Source: Desulfococcus sp. (GTDB lineage Bacteria > Desulfobacterota > Desulfobacteria > Desulfobacterales > Desulfosalsimonadaceae). From it: 8,803 nucleotides of DNA. Location of the stretch: NCBI GenBank assembly GCA_024641805.1, contig JAHECJ010000058.1, positions 1 to 8,803 of the forward strand, written 5' to 3'. Position 1 is the stretch's first letter, and each line of letters opens with the position of its first letter. Positions 6,292 through 8,803 of the stretch are shown here, in pieces. The notes beneath the pieces were generated by a model. The model did not search any database. It saw only the letters and a list, made by a program, of their open reading frames with translations, and was not told where the DNA came from. Position numbers and translations under genes: made by a program.

Positions 6292-7050
6292 CTACTGGTC
6301 CGGCCAGGCGTTTTTCTTTTCTCTTCTCAACCGCTTTTTATTGTTCTTCCAGCTGGAATTTTTTTCTTTGGTTTTTCCTTTATACTTTTTTTCAGCCGGA
6401 TCCAGAGATAAATGATACGATCCAGCCTCGCTCTGCTTTCTGTAGGTCTCGATGGGGTCCGGTTTGTTAACTGTTTTTTTTGCAGCCGTCAGTTCCTTTG
6501 ACAGTGGGGGGCCGGTAAAACAGTCCGGCGGAATGAAGTCGGTAAGATAAAGCAGGTCGCCTGCATGAAGGAATGTCATGCCCTGATCCAGAAGTTTTTT
6601 AGTATGTATGGTCAATAGAATCGGCTGAGGGGATCTCCGTTTGCCGATTTTCTGGGCCATTTCAGGATCTTTACAGCAGATGATTTTGGCATGGGCCGTT
6701 GGGCGAATTCCATTGTCGATGATTGCCGGGTATGACTTCTGCCGGATGCAGATGTATAAAAGTCTGGGTGGATTTTCGCAGGCAATGTATTGCAATAACT
6801 TTGACTGGTCTTTGGCCCGGATCCGGGAATCCTCGACCTCAATCGGCGGGTCGTTGTGTACCAGCATCAGTTCATTAATGTAATTTTTACGAAAATGTCC
6901 CCATCCGTTAATTTCCGTAACTGTCTGGACAAATTCTTTGATTTTTATATACCCGTCATGGTCCGGGACAAGTCCGAATTCATCCGGGTGCCGGCCAAGC
7001 ATATACTCTGAAAGTTTGGCAAATTGCTCAATCTGCTGCTGTCTGTTCAT
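6292..7050 (-). CDS. Tpt1/KptA-like RNA 2'-phosphotransferase homologue, divergent active site
   Basis: The 252-residue protein matches the Tpt1/KptA family along residues 11-180. This family moves a 2'-phosphate from RNA to NAD+. Visible landmarks are GRHPDEFGL (R20, H21), DGYIKI (32-37), RIRA (76-79), PPRLLY (94-99), NGIRP (113-117), IGKRR (135-139), and the LLYLTDFIPPDCF end of the second lobe. However, QGHS after RIRA is DQSK, the usual LYHGT is LYICI (98-102), and the H-x-x-V-H segment reads HAKII (120-124), so the NAD+ pocket looks changed. A tail from about 185 to 252 rich in Lys and Arg is extra to the ~180-residue family length. The ATG at 7050 has an in-frame stop just upstream and no good Shine-Dalgarno, but places R20-H21 correctly. 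It may be a non-canonical or inactive paralogue. Monocistronic and divergent from hemL. Confidence 0.82.
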   Translation of the reverse strand: MNRQQQIEQFAKLSEYMLGRHPDEFGLVPDHDGYIKIKEFVQTVTEINGWGHFRKNYINELMLVHNDPPIEVEDSRIRAKDQSKLLQYIACENPPRLLYICIRQKSYPAIIDNGIRPTAHAKIICCKDPEMAQKIGKRRSPQPILLTIHTKKLLDQGMTFLHAGDLLYLTDFIPPDCFTGPPLSKELTAAKKTVNKPDPIETYRKQSEAGSYHLSLDPAEKKYKGKTKEKNSSWKNNKKRLRREKKNAWPDQ

Positions 7051-7100
7051 GGCAATGGTTTAATGATGGAAAATTTATGCCTGTTACCCTAAACGCCCAC

Positions 7101-7129
7101 TTGACCATGGGGCGGCCCTCTGTTATCGT
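7101..7129 (+). promoter_or_regulatory. candidate sigma70-like promoter of hemL
   Basis: TTGACC (7101-7106, 5 of 6) and TATCGT (7124-7129, 4 of 6) are spaced by 17 bp. Transcription would begin near 7137 and give a leader of about 58 nt. It lies in the 144-bp gap between the divergent Tpt1-like and hemL starts. No comparable promoter was found for the opposite direction. Confidence 0.55.
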
Positions 7130-7194
7130 GACTAACGCTAAAATATTTAATATGTCAACCGGTTTTATTGGATTTATCACAGGAGACACAATTT

Positions 7195-8490
7195 ATGAAA
7201 ACGTATCAGAAATCCGCTGATCTTTTCGAACGGGCAAAACATCTGATTCCCGGAGGGGTCAACAGTCCGGTTCGTGCCTGCCGGTCCGTCGGGATGTCAC
7301 CGGTATTCATCGAAAAGGCCATGGGATCGAAACTGGTCGATGCGGATGGGAATGAATATATCGATTATATAGGATCCTGGGGCCCGATGATCCTTGGGCA
7401 CGCTCATCCCGCCGTAACCAAAGCTATTGGACAAGTTTTAAAGCGGGGAACCAGTTTCGGTGCGCCGGTGGATCTGGAAGTTGAAATTGCTGAGATGATC
7501 ATTGATGCAGTCCCGGCCGTTGAAAAAATCCGCATGGTCAATTCCGGGACCGAAGCCACCATGAGTGCCATACGGGTGGCCCGGGGCGTGACCGGCAGAA
7601 ACACCATTATTAAATTTGACGGATGTTACCATGGACATGCGGATTCGTTCCTGGTCGCCGCCGGTTCCGGGGTCGCTACGCTTGGAATTGCCGGAAGCCC
7701 GGGAGTTCCGGAGACGGTCATTGCCCACACGCTGTCATTGCCGTACAATGATCTGGACACATTTGTATCTGTAATGAAAAAATCCGGTGATTCAATCGCC
7801 GCTGTTATTGTCGAGCCTGTGGCCGGGAATATGGGGTTGGTGCCCCCGGCAGCCGGTTTTCTATCAACATTGCGGCAAGAAACAGCAAAATACGGTAGCC
7901 TGCTGATTTTTGATGAAGTGATGACCGGATTTCGGGTTTCTTACGGAGGAGCCCAGGAATTGTATGACATTGATCCGGATATTTCCTGCTTTGGAAAGAT
8001 TGTCGGCGGCGGCCTGCCGGTGGGAGCTTATGGCGGCAGGAAAGATATCATGTCCCAGGTGGCGCCGGAAGGTCCGGTCTATCAGGCCGGAACTCTTTCA
8101 GGCAACCCCATCGCCATGGCCGCAGGAATTGCCACGCTCAAGGAATTAATGAAACCAGGTTTCTATGAAGCCTTGGAAAAATCTTCCGCGCGTCTGGCCC
8201 AAGGGCTTGAAAAAGCAGCCGCAAAGACAGGAACAAGCGCAGTGATAAACCGTGTGGGGTCAATGGTTGGACTGTTTCTCACGAATCAGCCGGTTTCCAA
8301 TTTTGCGGATGCCAAAACTTCGGATCTGGATAAATTTGCCGCATATTATCGGAAGATGTTCCAAAGGGGGATATATCTGGCGCCGTCCCAGTTTGAGGCT
8401 TTGTTTGTCTCTGCCGCGCATTCGGACCAGGATATTGATGCCACAATTCATGCGGCGGAAGAAGCCCTTTCTGAATTGAGCATTAAATAA
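7195..8490 (+). CDS. hemL: glutamate-1-semialdehyde 2,1-aminomutase
   Basis: This enzyme converts glutamate-1-semialdehyde to 5-aminolevulinate, the last step of the C5 route to haem, sirohaem and cobalamin. It is a cytoplasmic PLP-dependent class III aminotransferase-type protein. From the ATG at 7195 it has 431 residues, the normal length. Clear motifs are LIPGGVNSPVRACRSVG near the N-terminus, NSGTEATMSAIR (116-127), CYHGHAD, the FDEVMTGFR (239-247) that binds the cofactor ring, FGKIVGGGLPVGAYGG (266-281) with the PLP lysine K268, and QAGTLSGNP (297-305). An in-frame TTG exists at 7168, but AGGAG at 7181-7185, 9 nt before the ATG, favours 7195 as the start. The mpl-like gene follows after 110 bp on the same strand. 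A glutamyl-tRNA reductase (hemA) is not in the window. Confidence 0.98.
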   Translation: MKTYQKSADLFERAKHLIPGGVNSPVRACRSVGMSPVFIEKAMGSKLVDADGNEYIDYIGSWGPMILGHAHPAVTKAIGQVLKRGTSFGAPVDLEVEIAEMIIDAVPAVEKIRMVNSGTEATMSAIRVARGVTGRNTIIKFDGCYHGHADSFLVAAGSGVATLGIAGSPGVPETVIAHTLSLPYNDLDTFVSVMKKSGDSIAAVIVEPVAGNMGLVPPAAGFLSTLRQETAKYGSLLIFDEVMTGFRVSYGGAQELYDIDPDISCFGKIVGGGLPVGAYGGRKDIMSQVAPEGPVYQAGTLSGNPIAMAAGIATLKELMKPGFYEALEKSSARLAQGLEKAAAKTGTSAVINRVGSMVGLFLTNQPVSNFADAKTSDLDKFAAYYRKMFQRGIYLAPSQFEALFVSAAHSDQDIDATIHAAEEALSELSIK

Positions 8491-8600
8491 CAGGTCAATA
8501 GAAATAATGTAAATCAGGCTCCTAATATTATTTTTTTGCGGAATTCGGAAACCGGTTAATAAAGCAAACCCAATTTGAAAAGGTACCCAAAAACGAGAAA

Positions 8601-8803
8601 ATGTCTGCTGCCAATATAATACCCGGAAATGTTAAAACAATCCATTTGATTGCTGTCTGCGGAACTGGAATGGGAGCGCTTGCCTGCATGCTCAGAGATC
8701 TGGGATATACAGTGACCGGCTCCGACGCCAATGTTTATCCCCCCATGAGCACATTTTTAGAGAGCAAGGGCATATCGATTTTTCAGGGCTTTGACGCGAA
8801 AAA
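8601..8803 (+). CDS. mpl: UDP-N-acetylmuramate--tripeptide ligase (Mpl), 5' part
   Basis: Only the first 67 codons are present; the gene leaves the window at the right edge. The N-terminal Rossmann-type segment reads IHLIAVCGTGMGALACML (14-31). It is followed by GYTVTGSDANVYPPMSTFLE. The S-D-A-N-V-Y-P-P-M-S run is characteristic of Mpl, which attaches the recycled tripeptide L-Ala-D-Glu-meso-Dap to UDP-MurNAc, more than of MurC, its close relative. About 12 residues precede the conserved core. The ATG at 8601 has only a weak GAG upstream. It lies 110 bp after hemL and may share its transcript, as no strong terminator separates them; a weak AT-only stem followed by seven T's (8522-8537 region) is the only candidate. 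Confidence 0.88.
   Translation, partial: MSAANIIPGNVKTIHLIAVCGTGMGALACMLRDLGYTVTGSDANVYPPMSTFLESKGISIFQGFDAK

Noticed and set aside
7168..7194. Upstream in-frame TTG start for hemL adding 9 residues
   Set aside because: AGGAG lies between TTG and the ATG at 7195 at ideal spacing, and the family N-terminus fits the ATG.

Overview
The window looks like chromosomal DNA of a Gram-negative anaerobe-type deltaproteobacterium (Desulfobacterota, perhaps a Desulfobacterales relative). This is an inference from gene content: an rpsF-rpsR-DUF2232 ribosomal operon, a very long AsmA-like envelope protein, glutamate-dependent (C5) tetrapyrrole synthesis through hemL, and an Mpl-type peptidoglycan-recycling ligase. 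No phage, plasmid, CRISPR or defence module is visible.

Layout. On the minus strand at the left lies the operon rpsF (1303-1716), rpsR (1052-1297) and a DUF2232/YybS-type membrane protein (25-996). It has a good sigma70-like promoter at 1792-1820. Next comes about 750 bp without an intact gene (1717-2472). This stretch holds the rpsF leader, a cluster of inverted repeats, and a decayed fragment that resembles an IS200/IS605 TnpA transposase (2171-2428). The plus-strand gene at 2473-5922 encodes an 1149-residue AsmA/YhdP-like protein anchored in the inner membrane. A 14-bp perfect palindrome lies just ahead of it. Then follow, on the minus strand, tRNA-Lys(CUU) with an encoded CCA (6104-6180), its strong intrinsic terminator (6066-6097), and a divergent Tpt1/KptA-like RNA 2'-phosphotransferase homologue (6292-7050). 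On the plus strand come hemL (7195-8490) and the start of mpl, which runs off the right edge (8601 onward).

How the genes fit together. Most are housekeeping functions: small-subunit assembly (S6 and S18 bind 16S rRNA as a pair), tRNA-Lys supply, haem/sirohaem/cobalamin precursor synthesis, cell-wall recycling, and probable lipid transport to the outer membrane. The least ordinary gene is the Tpt1-like protein. It keeps the Arg-His and Arg motifs of the family, but the residues usually linked to NAD+ binding (HGT and the H-x-x-V-H segment) are replaced, and it carries a lysine-rich C-terminal tail. I did not find a clearly new multi-gene system. The points most worth a second look are this Tpt1-like protein, the transposase relic, the inverted-repeat cluster upstream of rpsF, and the S6 C-terminus whose last codons double as the rpsR ribosome binding site.
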